DNA of 64,000 nucleotides from Vibrio lentus (GCF_002875945.1 NZ_MCZK01000144.1:124184-188183); one strand, 5' to 3'; counted from the first letter of the stretch, positions 18,659 through 27,976 are shown. Made by a program: numbers and translations. The notes: generated by a model from the sequence alone, not told the origin.

Positions 18659-19189
18659 ATGACCCAAGAAAAATTCGACACCATTTATCAACGTGCGGCT
18701 CACCGTAAAGGCGGAGCGGCTGAACTCGAAAAGATTGTTCGTGCGCCTCTTTCACAAGCTGAGTTGTCACAAATCACAGACGACCGTTGGTTGGCCGCCT
18801 TTACTGAAAAGGTATTCCAATGTGGTATTTCGTGGAATGTGGTAAGAAAGAAGTGGCCGCAATTTGAAGAAGTGTTCTTTGAATTCAATATCGAAAAAAT
18901 GCTGATGCTGCCAAATGAAATGTGGGATTACCTGAAAAAACACGGTAAGCGACTAGGCGGTAATACTGGCGCTTACACCTTACGCCAAATGGGCAAAGAC
19001 ACCTTTATCCTATCTTCTGACGTTGAAGCGCATTTGCGCAGTACCGATGTGGTCGATAGTGGTCGTAACACCAAGCGAGCACAACTGGCAGCGGGTAAAG
19101 CCTTCAACGAATGGCAACAGCAATCAGGTCGTAGCTTAAGCGAAATAAGCCAGATCGTTGCGTACAGCTGCGGTGATAATCGCGTCTAG
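18659..19189 (+). CDS. DNA-3-methyladenine glycosylase I (Tag) family protein
   Basis: 176 residues from ATG 18659, which has GGAA six bases upstream; an upstream TTG at 18647 is less likely. The helical fold of the Tag family is visible: LSQAELSQITDDRWLAAFTEKVFQ..., ISWNVVRKKWPQFEEVFFEFN and GGNTGAYTLRQMGKDTFILSSDVEAHL. It is the diverged 'Tag-like' Vibrio type and lacks the Cys/His zinc ligands that E. coli Tag has at its ends. It would excise alkylated bases or be a structural relative. It stands alone. Confidence 0.7.
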   Translation: MTQEKFDTIYQRAAHRKGGAAELEKIVRAPLSQAELSQITDDRWLAAFTEKVFQCGISWNVVRKKWPQFEEVFFEFNIEKMLMLPNEMWDYLKKHGKRLGGNTGAYTLRQMGKDTFILSSDVEAHLRSTDVVDSGRNTKRAQLAAGKAFNEWQQQSGRSLSEISQIVAYSCGDNRV

Positions 19190-19307
19190 TTTTAGGGCGA
19201 ATGACTTAAAGCTCTAGATTGCACACAGTTCACTGCAAACTAAATGTTATAAGTCATTAACAAATAAGCGTGCATCGCACTTTCATCCGGTGGCATTGTA
19301 TAGATAA

Positions 19308-19318
19308 ATGTATACAAT
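19308..19318. promoter_or_regulatory. predicted GntR operator upstream of the GntR gene
   Basis: ATGTATACAAT, one mismatch from the TTGTATACAA palindrome found before xdhA, puuE/hiuH and gcl/aceB. A second, partial ATTGTATA lies at 19295-19302. The site is 66 bp before the regulator's start, consistent with autoregulation. Confidence 0.6.
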
Positions 19319-19383
19319 ATAGAGTAACTCTCATGAATTATTCTCGACTTACCCAACTCGACTAAACAAGGGCCCTTATCTCT

Positions 19384-20118
19384 ATGACAGCTCTCAAAAA
19401 TTCTGTCTCCAAAGGTGTAAAAACGAAAGTAACAGGCCAGACTCAAGACGATGTTGTTTACTGCCATATCTTCGACGCGATATTAGAACAAAGGCTGCCA
19501 CCAGCCACCAAATTAAGCGAAGAAGCGCTAGCAGAAATCTTTAGCGTTAGCCGCACCATCATCCGTCGTGCCTTGCTGCGTCTCTCTTTAGAACAAGTTG
19601 TGGTGATCCGTCCAAACCGAGGCGCAATGATTGCTGCACCGACTGTGGATGAAGCTAAGCAAATATTTAAAGCACGTGAAGTGATGGAAATTGCTATCAC
19701 TGAGCTAGCCGTTAAAAACGCAACTAAAGCTCAAATCGAAGAGTGCAGAAAATTAGTCGCGAAAGAGAACTGCGCTTTCGACCAAGGTGATTACGGCTCT
19801 GGCTTACGTTTGTCTGGAGAATTCCACATCAAACTGGCTGAAATGGCAGAGAACGCACCACTGCTGGCTTTCCAACGCAGTTTAGTATCGCAAACCTCAC
19901 TTCTGATCGCTCAATACGAAACTGGCAACCACTCGAACTGCTCTCTAGACGAACATTCGGGATTGCTTGATGCGATTGAGTCTGGCAACGAACAACAAGC
20001 GGTAGAATTGATGCACGAGCACCTAAGTCACATTCGCTCTAAGCTCAACCTAGACAGCAGCACCGCATCGAGCGATCTGCATGTCGTGTTCTCAGATCTG
20101 CTTAAGAGTAAATCTTAG
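19384..20118 (+). CDS. GntR family regulator (FadR/FCD subfamily), probable purine-catabolism regulator
   Basis: 244 residues. The N-terminal winged helix is of the GntR type (HIFDAILEQRLPPATKLSEEALAEIFSVSRTIIRRALLRL, then VVIRPNRGAMIAAPT). The C-terminal FCD ligand domain has its metal/ligand His and Asp residues in AREVMEIAITELAV, EFHIKLAEMAENAPL and DEHSGLLDAIESGN. FCD regulators bind short palindromes of the TNGTNNNACNA kind, and the TTGTATACAA sites in this window fit. Directly upstream of xdhABC-guaD in the same orientation but separated by a terminator. A purine intermediate or glyoxylate/allantoin-type ligand is likely but not shown. Confidence 0.85.
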   Translation: MTALKNSVSKGVKTKVTGQTQDDVVYCHIFDAILEQRLPPATKLSEEALAEIFSVSRTIIRRALLRLSLEQVVVIRPNRGAMIAAPTVDEAKQIFKAREVMEIAITELAVKNATKAQIEECRKLVAKENCAFDQGDYGSGLRLSGEFHIKLAEMAENAPLLAFQRSLVSQTSLLIAQYETGNHSNCSLDEHSGLLDAIESGNEQQAVELMHEHLSHIRSKLNLDSSTASSDLHVVFSDLLKSKS

Positions 20119-20156
20119 TCGAACAGACTATTTACACCCACTGTTCACAATTTTCG

Positions 20157-20193
20157 GTTAACGACCATTTGTTAACAGCTTTTTGTTAACAAA
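20157..20193. repeat. three GTTAAC repeats at exact 14-bp spacing
   Basis: GTTAAC occurs at 20157, 20171 and 20185. The last two also form an inverted repeat TTTGTTAAC-N8-GTTAACAAA. It lies just before the terminator of the GntR gene; meaning unknown. Confidence 0.5.
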
Positions 20194-20199
20194 ACAGGA

Positions 20200-20234
20200 G
20201 AGAAGTAAGCCTTCGCGCTTATTTCTCTTTTTTT
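20200..20234 (+). terminator. Rho-independent terminator after the GntR gene
   Basis: GAGAAGTAAG (20200-20209) pairs with CTTATTTCTC (20218-20227), with one G-T pair, followed by seven Ts. It separates the regulator from xdhA. Confidence 0.75.
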
Positions 20235-20376
20235 ATGTCCTTATTCTTCATCTCTTGCTTAAAAACTGACACCAACCTTACTGAAACCCTTACCAAACCA
20301 AGGTTGAGCGTTAATACTTGTCGGGATAATCCAGCCTCACCTCTTACCATAAAGCACTTCATAGCACCTCGTTATT

Positions 20377-20386
20377 TTGTATACAT
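20377..20386. promoter_or_regulatory. predicted GntR operator, distal xdhA site
   Basis: TTGTATACAT, one mismatch from the shared palindrome, 91 bp before the perfect site at 20468. Two sites at this distance could support cooperative binding. Confidence 0.5.
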
Positions 20387-20467
20387 AGAACCAAAATCAT
20401 TCACACCATCAAACTTAATCATTTCCAAGTAACCCTATATAAAACAAAGAACTAAAATAAAATATAA

Positions 20468-20479
20468 ATTGTATACAAT
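20468..20479. promoter_or_regulatory. predicted GntR operator, proximal xdhA site
   Basis: Perfect 12-bp palindrome ATTGTATACAAT, 128 bp before xdhA. Identical sites occur at 39173 and 63402. Confidence 0.7.
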
Positions 20480-20520
20480 CCCAACCAAAGACCCTTTGTT
20501 GCATTTTTGTAAATAAATAG

Positions 20521-20536
20521 TTGACCACAGGGTCAG
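20521..20536. promoter_or_regulatory. RutR-type box in the xdhA leader
   Basis: TTGACCACAGGGTCAG matches the E. coli RutR consensus TTGACCA-NN-TGGTCAA at 12 of 14 defined positions. A RutR-like TetR gene lies at 57407-58024. Binding is inferred. Confidence 0.55.
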
Positions 20537-20548
20537 GATGGATAATTA

Positions 20549-20564
20549 TTGACCTAGAAGTCAA
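20549..20564. promoter_or_regulatory. second, weaker RutR-type dyad in the xdhA leader
   Basis: TTGACCTAGAAGTCAA has perfect TTGAC/GTCAA arms with the same spacing as the first box, starting 28 bp downstream of it. It has three mismatches from the RutR consensus. Confidence 0.4.
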
Positions 20565-20606
20565 AAAGAATACACATGGAAATATGTCGATTTACAAGGA
20601 GGTCTC

Positions 20607-22052
20607 TTGATTACTTTTTTGCTCAATCAGGAAATAAGACGTGAAGATAATCTGTCGCCAAATATGACAGTGCTCAACTACCTTCGTACCAAGGTTAATA
20701 AAACGGGTACCAAAGAAGGTTGTGGGTCGGGTGACTGTGGTGCATGTACGGTAGTTCTTGGTGAAGTGGTTGATGGACAATTGCAATACCGCTCGGTGAA
20801 CTCTTGCCTTACGTTCGTTTCAGCGCTGCATGGCAAGCAACTGATCACCGTAGAAGATCTACAAAACCGAGATCGCTCTTTGCACCCCGTGCAGAAAGCG
20901 GTGGTGGATTTTCACGGTTCACAGTGTGGTTACTGCACGCCAGGCTTCATCATGTCGATGTTTGCCCTAGGCAAGAACAAACCCGATGCGAGCAAAGAAG
21001 ACGTCATGGAATCACTGGCGGGTAACCTATGTCGCTGTACTGGCTACCGACCAATTGTTGATGCTGCGATGTCGCTTTCAACAGACCAACCTTTGATCGA
21101 CCAATTTGCTGAGCTTGAACGCAACACCATCAAGAAGCTAGAAGGTATTCAAGACACCGAAGCCAACTTACGCCTTGGTCACCTCACCGCTTTTTCCCCG
21201 AAAAGCACTGATGAGCTGGCCAAGCTTTTTCAAGCACATCCGAACGCTAAACTGGTTGCTGGCGGTACGGATTTAGCACTGGAAGTGACGCAATTCCATC
21301 GCGAGATTGAAACACTGATCAGCGTAAACCTTGTTGAAGACATGAAGGTATGCGAAGAGACAGACACTGACTTAATCATTGGTGCCAACCTGCCTATCAG
21401 TGACTCTTACGCACTACTGAAAAAACACTACCCAGATTTTGGTGAGCTACTGCACCGCTTTGCGTCACTGCAAGTACGTAACCAAGGCACCATTGGCGGT
21501 AATGTTGCCAACGCTTCACCTATCGGTGATACCCCTCCTCTGCTGATTGCTCTCGACGCGAAGATCAAACTTCGTTGTGGTGACGAGTCACGCACCATGC
21601 CGATTGAAGATTACTTCATCAGCTACAAAGTGACGGCGCAGAAAGAGAGTGAATTCATTGAACAGATCATCATTCCTAAGCCAACCAACGACAGCTTCCG
21701 AGCTTACAAAGTGTCGAAACGTTTAGACGACGACATCTCTGCGGTGTGTGGTGCGTTTGATATTCAAATTGAAGATGGCAAGGTTTCTTACGCTCGTATC
21801 GCTTTCGGCGGTATGGCAGCAACGCCTAAGCGTGCAACTCGTTGTGAAAATACGTTATTAGGCAAACCGTGGACAGACGCTAATATTAAGTTAGCGATGC
21901 AGGAACTGTATAACGACTTTGAGCCGCTATCTGATTTCCGTGCAAGCCAAGAGTACCGTTCATTGTCGGCAGCAAATATGTTGCGTCGCTACTTCATTGA
22001 ACGACAGAACAAAAACAACCAAATCGAAACAAGGGTAACGTCTTATGTCTAA
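20607..22052 (+). CDS. xdhA: xanthine dehydrogenase small subunit XdhA (2Fe-2S and FAD)
   Basis: 481 residues. The start is TTG four bases after a near-perfect AAGGAGGT. The N-terminal plant-type 2Fe-2S ligands are CGSGDCGAC (Cys39, 44, 47) with Cys67. The second cluster is CGYC (107, 110) plus CRC (142, 144). From about 185 there is the FAD domain (LVAGGTDLALEVTQ, GTIGGNVANASPIGDTPPLLIAL) and the CO-dehydrogenase flavoprotein C-terminal domain (RISFGGMAATPKRA-like). It passes electrons from XdhB to NAD+ during oxidation of hypoxanthine/xanthine to urate. Cytoplasmic. It overlaps xdhB by 8 bp, so the two are translationally coupled. Confidence 0.95.
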   Translation: MITFLLNQEIRREDNLSPNMTVLNYLRTKVNKTGTKEGCGSGDCGACTVVLGEVVDGQLQYRSVNSCLTFVSALHGKQLITVEDLQNRDRSLHPVQKAVVDFHGSQCGYCTPGFIMSMFALGKNKPDASKEDVMESLAGNLCRCTGYRPIVDAAMSLSTDQPLIDQFAELERNTIKKLEGIQDTEANLRLGHLTAFSPKSTDELAKLFQAHPNAKLVAGGTDLALEVTQFHREIETLISVNLVEDMKVCEETDTDLIIGANLPISDSYALLKKHYPDFGELLHRFASLQVRNQGTIGGNVANASPIGDTPPLLIALDAKIKLRCGDESRTMPIEDYFISYKVTAQKESEFIEQIIIPKPTNDSFRAYKVSKRLDDDISAVCGAFDIQIEDGKVSYARIAFGGMAATPKRATRCENTLLGKPWTDANIKLAMQELYNDFEPLSDFRASQEYRSLSAANMLRRYFIERQNKNNQIETRVTSYV

Positions 22053-24435
22053 ATCACACGAGCATGCGATGACCCACGAAGAGATGGTTACCATTGCAAA
22101 ACAAGACCTAAAAACTGGCGTAGGTAAAAGCGTTAAACACGACAGTGCAGCCAAGCAAGTAACGGGCGAAGCGGTATACATTGATGACCGCCTAGAGTTC
22201 CCAAATCAGCTGCACGTCTACGCACGCCTGAGCACTCAAGCACACGCGAACATCACCAAGATAGATTTATCACCATGTTACGAATTCGAAGGCGTGGCGA
22301 TTGCCATTCAAGCCAAAGACGTACCGGGTGAGCTAGATATCGGTGCCATCCTTCCAGGAGACCCACTGCTTGCCGACGGCAAAGTAGAATACTACGGGCA
22401 ACCTGTGATTGCGGTAGCAGCCAACGATTTAGAAACCGCACGCAAAGCCGCACATGCTGCGATTATTGAATACGAAGAGCTACCAGCGATTCTTGATGTA
22501 AAAGAAGCGTTGGCAAAAGAGCACTTCGTGACAGAAAGCCACACTCAACAGCGTGGTGACTCGAAAGCCGCACTGGCAAAAGCAAAACACGTAATCTCTG
22601 GCGACCTAGAGATCGGCGGCCAAGAACACTTCTACCTAGAAACCCAAATCAGTAGCGTAATGCCAACCGAAGATGGCGGCATGATCGTGTATACCTCAAC
22701 TCAAAACCCGACCGAAGTTCAAAAGCTGGTTGCGGAAGTGATTGGCGTACCGATGCACAAAGTCGTGATTGACATGCGCCGTATGGGTGGTGGTTTCGGT
22801 GGTAAAGAGACTCAAGCGGCCTCTCCTGCGTGTATGGCAGCTGTGATTGCCCACCTTACAGGCCGACCTACCAAAATGCGTCTGCTGCGTAATGAAGACA
22901 TGCAGCAAACCGGTAAACGCCACCCGTTCTACAATCAATACACAGTCGGTTTTGACGACAATGGTGTGATTCAAGGTGCCGACATTACCGTTGCTGGTAA
23001 CTGTGGCTACTCGCCAGACTTATCAAGTTCTATTGTCGACCGTGCTATGTTCCACTCAGACAACGCTTATTACCTAGGCGATGCAACTGTGGTCGGTCAC
23101 CGATGCAAAACCAATACAGCATCGAACACCGCTTATCGTGGCTTTGGTGGCCCGCAAGGCATGATGACCATTGAACACATCATGGACGAGATTGCGCGTT
23201 ACCTGAAAAAAGATCCTTTGGAAGTACGTAAGGCGAATTACTACGGCGAAGAAGGCCGTAACGTGACCCATTACTACCAAACCGTTGAAGACAACTTTTT
23301 ACCTGAGATAACCGAACAGCTTGAACGCAGCAGTAACTATCACGCACGTCGTAAAGAAATCGCTGAGTTCAACAAGCAAAGCCCTATATTGAAGAAAGGC
23401 CTAGCTATCACACCAGTGAAATTCGGCATCTCGTTTACTGCGACTTTCTTGAACCAAGCAGGTGCGCTCATCCATATCTACACCGATGGCAGTATTCATT
23501 TGAATCACGGTGGTACGGAAATGGGGCAAGGCTTGAACATCAAAGTGGCACAAATCGTTGCACAGGAGTTCCAAGTCGATGTCGAACGTATCCAGATCAC
23601 CGCTACAAACACAGACAAAGTTCCGAACACATCACCAACCGCAGCCTCATCGGGCACCGACCTCAACGGTAAGGCCGCGCAAAACGCCGCAATGACCATT
23701 AAGCAGCGCCTGATCGACTTCGCTTCTTCGCACTTCAAAGTGTGGCCTGAAGAAGTGATATTTAAGAACGGCATGGTGCAGATCCGCGATGAGATCATGA
23801 CCTTCAACTCGTTTGTTGAGCTGGCTTGGTTTAACCAAATTTCGCTGTCGAGCACTGGCTTCTACCGCACTCCAAAGATCTATTACGATCACGAGAAAGC
23901 ACGCGGTCGCCCGTTCTACTACTACGCGTATGGCGCCTCTTGCTCGGAAGTTATCATCGATACTCTAACGGGCGAAAACAAGATTCTGCGTGTTGATATC
24001 CTGCATGACGTGGGCGCTTCATTGAACCCAGCGATTGATATAGGCCAAGTCGAAGGTGGCTTTGTGCAAGGTGTCGGTTGGTTAACCACGGAAGAGTTGG
24101 TTTGGAACCAGCAAGGCCGCTTAATGACCAATGGCCCAGCGAGCTACAAGATCCCTGCGATTGCTGATATGCCAATTGATTTCAGAACACACCTTTTAGA
24201 AAACCGTAACAACCCAGAAGACACCGTCTTCAACTCGAAAGCCGTGGGTGAACCGCCTTTCATGTTGGGTATGTCGGTATGGAGCGCACTGAAAGATGCC
24301 ATTAGCTATGTCGCTGTCGATGGCGCGATTCCTAAGCTCAACACACCTGCAACGCCAGAACGCATTCTGATGGCGATTCAGGAAGTGACTGAAACGACTC
24401 CGACCTCGGTCGATGCTCAATCAGAAACGGCTTAG
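22045..24435 (+). CDS. xdhB: xanthine dehydrogenase molybdenum-binding subunit XdhB
   Basis: 796 residues. Molybdopterin-binding and active-site motifs are visible: RRMGGGFGGKETQ near 247-259, AYRGFGGPQGM near 357, GGTEMGQGLNIKVAQI near 493, and VGEPPFMLGMSVW near 736, which carries the catalytic Glu. It oxidises the purine ring at the molybdenum centre and needs XdhC for cofactor sulfuration. It overlaps the end of xdhA and is 47 bp before xdhC, all in one operon with guaD. Confidence 0.95.
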   Translation: MSKSHEHAMTHEEMVTIAKQDLKTGVGKSVKHDSAAKQVTGEAVYIDDRLEFPNQLHVYARLSTQAHANITKIDLSPCYEFEGVAIAIQAKDVPGELDIGAILPGDPLLADGKVEYYGQPVIAVAANDLETARKAAHAAIIEYEELPAILDVKEALAKEHFVTESHTQQRGDSKAALAKAKHVISGDLEIGGQEHFYLETQISSVMPTEDGGMIVYTSTQNPTEVQKLVAEVIGVPMHKVVIDMRRMGGGFGGKETQAASPACMAAVIAHLTGRPTKMRLLRNEDMQQTGKRHPFYNQYTVGFDDNGVIQGADITVAGNCGYSPDLSSSIVDRAMFHSDNAYYLGDATVVGHRCKTNTASNTAYRGFGGPQGMMTIEHIMDEIARYLKKDPLEVRKANYYGEEGRNVTHYYQTVEDNFLPEITEQLERSSNYHARRKEIAEFNKQSPILKKGLAITPVKFGISFTATFLNQAGALIHIYTDGSIHLNHGGTEMGQGLNIKVAQIVAQEFQVDVERIQITATNTDKVPNTSPTAASSGTDLNGKAAQNAAMTIKQRLIDFASSHFKVWPEEVIFKNGMVQIRDEIMTFNSFVELAWFNQISLSSTGFYRTPKIYYDHEKARGRPFYYYAYGASCSEVIIDTLTGENKILRVDILHDVGASLNPAIDIGQVEGGFVQGVGWLTTEELVWNQQGRLMTNGPASYKIPAIADMPIDFRTHLLENRNNPEDTVFNSKAVGEPPFMLGMSVWSALKDAISYVAVDGAIPKLNTPATPERILMAIQEVTETTPTSVDAQSETA

Positions 24436-24482
24436 GGCGTAATAAACAGCTAGGGAAGCACAGAAGGGATTTAGGAGGACGT

Positions 24483-25364
24483 ATGTTTAAGGATAATTGG
24501 ATTCACGAACTGGCAAAACTGGAAGAGAACTACGAGCCATGTGTGATGGTGACCGTACTCGAAGACAGAGGCTCAGTGCCACGTGATGCGGGTACCAAGA
24601 TGCTTGTCACTCGTGACCGAATCATCGCTACGATTGGTGGTGGTCACCTTGAACATGTGGCCACTAAAATGGCGCGTGAAATGCTGATTGCCAGTGAAAA
24701 ATCGCTCAAAGTGGAACGCTTTAACCTAGGGGCTCGTTTAGGCCAATGTTGTGGCGGAATGGCAACATTAAGCTTTGAACCGATTGGCACTCAACAGAAT
24801 CACCTTGTGTTGTTTGGTGCAGGCCATGTGGCAAAGGCGCTGCTGCACATTGTTGCGACCCTGCCCTTCCGTGTGACCTGGATTGATGAACGCGAAGAAG
24901 TATTCCCTGAAACGCTGCCACACGGTGTGAAAAAGCTTGTCTCAGACGATCCAGTCGGCGAAGTAAAACACATGCCGCCGAACAGCTATTACCTAGTGAT
25001 GACCCACAACCACCAGCTTGATTTCGATTTAACCAAAGCCATCATCGACCGTGAAGACAGCCGTTACTTTGGCATGATTGGTTCTCTGACTAAGCGCAAG
25101 AAGTTCGACTTCCGCTTAGAGCAACGCGGCTATAGCCAAGAGCAAATTGAAACCATGCTTTGCCCGATTGGCATTAGTGCGGTGAATGGCAAACATCCTG
25201 CGGAAATTGCGGTATCGGTTGCAGGTGAACTGATCGCACACTATCAAGGCCAAGCGCTTGAACAAAAGCGCCCAACCAAACAATATCGAAATCAGGATTT
25301 GACCGATCAACACAGTCAACCAAGCGACGTAGGCGAACCACCATTGGAAGAGAAGATCGCCTAA
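24483..25364 (+). CDS. xdhC: xanthine dehydrogenase accessory protein XdhC
   Basis: 293 residues. The N-terminal part has the XdhC/CoxI Cys-containing segment (RGSVPRDAGTKMLV-like, RLGQCCGGMATLSFEP with Cys near 84-85). The C-terminal Rossmann domain shows HLVLFGAGHVAKALLHI near 101 and FGMIGSLTKRKKFDFRLEQRG near 200. XdhC binds the molybdenum cofactor, promotes its sulfuration and delivers it to XdhB. A Gln/Pro-rich tail of about 40 residues is variable in the family. RBS GGAGG before ATG. Confidence 0.92.
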   Translation: MFKDNWIHELAKLEENYEPCVMVTVLEDRGSVPRDAGTKMLVTRDRIIATIGGGHLEHVATKMAREMLIASEKSLKVERFNLGARLGQCCGGMATLSFEPIGTQQNHLVLFGAGHVAKALLHIVATLPFRVTWIDEREEVFPETLPHGVKKLVSDDPVGEVKHMPPNSYYLVMTHNHQLDFDLTKAIIDREDSRYFGMIGSLTKRKKFDFRLEQRGYSQEQIETMLCPIGISAVNGKHPAEIAVSVAGELIAHYQGQALEQKRPTKQYRNQDLTDQHSQPSDVGEPPLEEKIA

Positions 25365-25423
25365 TAAAAGTCGCAAAGCTTCAGTGGCCATAACGTCGCT
25401 GAAGTCATTAAAAGGAAGTAAAC

Positions 25424-26758
25424 ATGACAACGCAACGCAAAGCTTATCGCGCCAGCATTTTACACAGCGTAGCCGACCCAAAAGACGTCGGTATCGATGA
25501 GTCTTACGACTATTTTGAAGACGGTGTTTTAGTGGTTGAGAACGGCCATGTCGTCGACTTAGGCACTGCCGATGAGGTATTGGCTCGCCAACCTAAAACA
25601 CTCGAAGTAAAAGAATACAAAGACAAGCTGATCACCTCTGGCTTTATTGATACGCACATCCACTACCCTCAAACAGGGATGATCGCGTCTTACGGTGAGC
25701 AGCTTCTTGATTGGTTAGAAAACTACACCTTCCCAGAAGAAAAACGCTTCAAAAACCCAGTTTACGCACACAAAGTGGCGAAGCTATTCCTAGATGAATT
25801 AGCAAGTAACGGTACTACCACGGCACTCGTATTCGGTACCGTACACAAAGAGTCGGTCAACGTATTCTTTGAAGAGGCTGAGAAACGTAACCTACGCATG
25901 ATCGCGGGTAAGGTACTGATGGATCGCAATGCGCCAGACTACCTCACCGACACACCAGAATCTGGCTATGCCGATTCAAAAGAGCTGATCGAAAAGTGGC
26001 ACAAGCGCGGTCGTTTGCACTATGCCGTAACGCCTCGCTTCGCGCCAACCAGCACACCAGAACAACTCGAAACAGTAGGTAAACTGCTAGAAGAATATCC
26101 TGATGTGTACATGCACACGCACCTTTCAGAAAACAAGAAAGAGATCGACTGGGTATTAGAACTATTCCCTGAACGCGACAGCTATTTGGATGTGTATGAC
26201 CACTATGGTCTACTGCACAAACGCTCCGTATTCGCCCACGGTATTCACTTATCAGATTGCGAATGTAAACGCCTGGCAGATACCGATTCAGCAATCGCTT
26301 TCTGCCCAACTTCGAACCTGTTCTTAGGCTCTGGCCTGTTCAAGCTGCCAAAAATGGAAGAACACGGCATTCGCGTAGGAATGGGTACCGATGTGGGCGC
26401 AGGCACTAGCTTTTCAATTCTGCAAACCATGAGCGAAGCCTACAAAATCATGCAGCTTCAGCAAGAGAAACTGCACCCCGTTAAATCGCTATTTTTAGCG
26501 ACATTAGGTGGCGCACGTTCTCTGCATTTAGAAGACAAGATCGGTAACTTGGAAGTGGGTAAAGAAGCGGATTTCGTGGTGTTGGATCTTCATGCCACAC
26601 AATTGATGCGCTTTAGAATGGAACAAGCCACCAAGCTTGAAGAAAAACTGTTTGTATTGATGAGCTTGGGTGACGACAGAACTGTCAGCGAGACTTACAT
26701 CTACGGCGAAAAAGCTTATGACGTGAATTTCAAAGATTACAAAAAGCTCGTTAGCTAG
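25424..26758 (+). CDS. guaD: guanine deaminase GuaD
   Basis: 444 residues, usual for bacterial amidohydrolase-type guanine deaminases. Zinc and substrate motifs: DTHIHYPQTGM (His78, His80), PRFAPTSTPEQL with the substrate-binding Arg/Phe near 205, HTHLSENKKEIDWV near 232, FAHGIHLSD near 270, and GMGTDVGAGTSFS with the catalytic Asp near 321. It converts guanine to xanthine and ammonia, feeding XdhABC. Fourth gene of the xdh operon, 59 bp after xdhC; a terminator follows. Confidence 0.94.
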   Translation: MTTQRKAYRASILHSVADPKDVGIDESYDYFEDGVLVVENGHVVDLGTADEVLARQPKTLEVKEYKDKLITSGFIDTHIHYPQTGMIASYGEQLLDWLENYTFPEEKRFKNPVYAHKVAKLFLDELASNGTTTALVFGTVHKESVNVFFEEAEKRNLRMIAGKVLMDRNAPDYLTDTPESGYADSKELIEKWHKRGRLHYAVTPRFAPTSTPEQLETVGKLLEEYPDVYMHTHLSENKKEIDWVLELFPERDSYLDVYDHYGLLHKRSVFAHGIHLSDCECKRLADTDSAIAFCPTSNLFLGSGLFKLPKMEEHGIRVGMGTDVGAGTSFSILQTMSEAYKIMQLQQEKLHPVKSLFLATLGGARSLHLEDKIGNLEVGKEADFVVLDLHATQLMRFRMEQATKLEEKLFVLMSLGDDRTVSETYIYGEKAYDVNFKDYKKLVS

Positions 26759-26835
26759 ACTTAAAACCGAGTAACAATCGCTAGACAGCGACAGCCGTCG
26801 TTAATTAAAAATCCGTCCAGATTTATCTAGCCTTT

Positions 26836-26868
26836 AAAGACCAGTTGCTGATGCCACTGGTCTTTTTT
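26836..26868 (+). terminator. terminator of the xdhABC-guaD operon
   Basis: AAAGACCAGT (26836-26845) pairs with ACTGGTCTTT (26856-26865), followed by a T run. Confidence 0.88.
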
Positions 26869-27044
26869 GTGCTTCATTCAAAGAAATATAAATTAACCGC
26901 TCACAGACAACGATCTTCGGTGACGCCAAGTCATTATATTGATAGGTTAATGTTTATACATATCGATTTCATACTTCACTTTAGCGTCTCCTCGAACATT
27001 CGTTTCTCAGCTAAATGGAAGCACTCAATCTAGAAAGGAATTCT

Positions 27045-27926
27045 ATGTTCGAACAGGTCGTCAGCATTCTGTTTCCCGTTTTTGCTTTAGCCAGTGCTGG
27101 CTTTGCGGTCGGCCGTTGGCTCAAACCCGATTTCAAGCCAATCAATCGCATCAACATGGATGTTTGTATTCCTGCTTTGGTGTTTGCATCGCTGACCACC
27201 ATGCCCCTCGATACCGAGCAACTACCATTGATTTCAGCCTCTTTGGTCGCAGTGTTAGTGCCCGCACTGTTGATGATTCCGATCTGTAAGATCTTTAAAC
27301 TCAACTTCAAAGCCTGGGCTCCGCCACACATGTTCCGTAACAGTGGTAACCTCGCGATTCCCCTATTCACCTATACCTTTGGCGAGAGCGCATTAGCCCC
27401 TGCGGTATTGCTGTTTGTGGTATCGGCATGCGTGCACATTAGTGTTGGTTTGGCTTTGCTAAGTGATGGCAACCCGATCAAACAGATCCTCAAAATGCCG
27501 ATATTCTTAGCCGCCGCATTAGCGATGACGTTCAACTTATCTGGCATTGCAGTGTGGAATCCAATCTACGAAGCCACATCACTACTTGGGCAAGCAGCCG
27601 TGCCAATCATGTTGCTCTCGTTGGGTTCGCAAATGGTCAACTTGAGACTGAGCGGATTAAAGGTCGGTTTGTTGTGCACGGCTCAATCGCTGTTTACTGG
27701 CGCCATCGCCTTTACCATCATCTACTTCTTTATCCCACTGCCAACGCTGCACTTACAAATGATGGTGCTGTTCACCATGCTGCCACCCGCCGTGATGAAC
27801 TACCTGTTCGCAGAAAGGTTCAATGTAGAGCCACCTAAGGTCGCGTCTATGGTGCTATTCGGCAACTTCCTGAGCGTGGTTACCTTGCCGATCTTGCTGT
27901 CGTTCGCGCTGTCTTTGTCGTCTTAA
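27045..27926 (+). CDS. AEC (auxin-efflux-carrier-like) family transporter
   Basis: 293 residues from ATG 27045, which has AAAGGA seven bases upstream; the open frame reaches back to 27015. Ten hydrophobic helices in two halves, with typical AEC stretches: FRNSGNLAIPLFTYTFG near 108 and LGQAAVPIMLLSLGSQM near 182, then MLPPAVMNYLFAERF near 247. The family exports or imports small organic anions across the inner membrane. Substrate unknown; its position after guaD hints at a purine-pathway solute, but there is no direct evidence. Confidence 0.82.
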   Translation: MFEQVVSILFPVFALASAGFAVGRWLKPDFKPINRINMDVCIPALVFASLTTMPLDTEQLPLISASLVAVLVPALLMIPICKIFKLNFKAWAPPHMFRNSGNLAIPLFTYTFGESALAPAVLLFVVSACVHISVGLALLSDGNPIKQILKMPIFLAAALAMTFNLSGIAVWNPIYEATSLLGQAAVPIMLLSLGSQMVNLRLSGLKVGLLCTAQSLFTGAIAFTIIYFFIPLPTLHLQMMVLFTMLPPAVMNYLFAERFNVEPPKVASMVLFGNFLSVVTLPILLSFALSLSS

Positions 27927-27976
27927 AGAACCACGAACCTTCAGGTTTACGACCCGAAAAACTTAGCCAATCAATA

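Noticed and set aside
20235..20432. 65-codon open frame in the xdhA leader
   Set aside because: No ribosome site, low-complexity composition, begins in the T run of a terminator and covers predicted operators. It is probably not coding.
22165..22700. GTATAC motifs in xdhB (near 22177 and 22692)
   Set aside because: They lie inside coding sequence and lack the flanking TT/AA of the shared palindrome, so they were not counted as operators.
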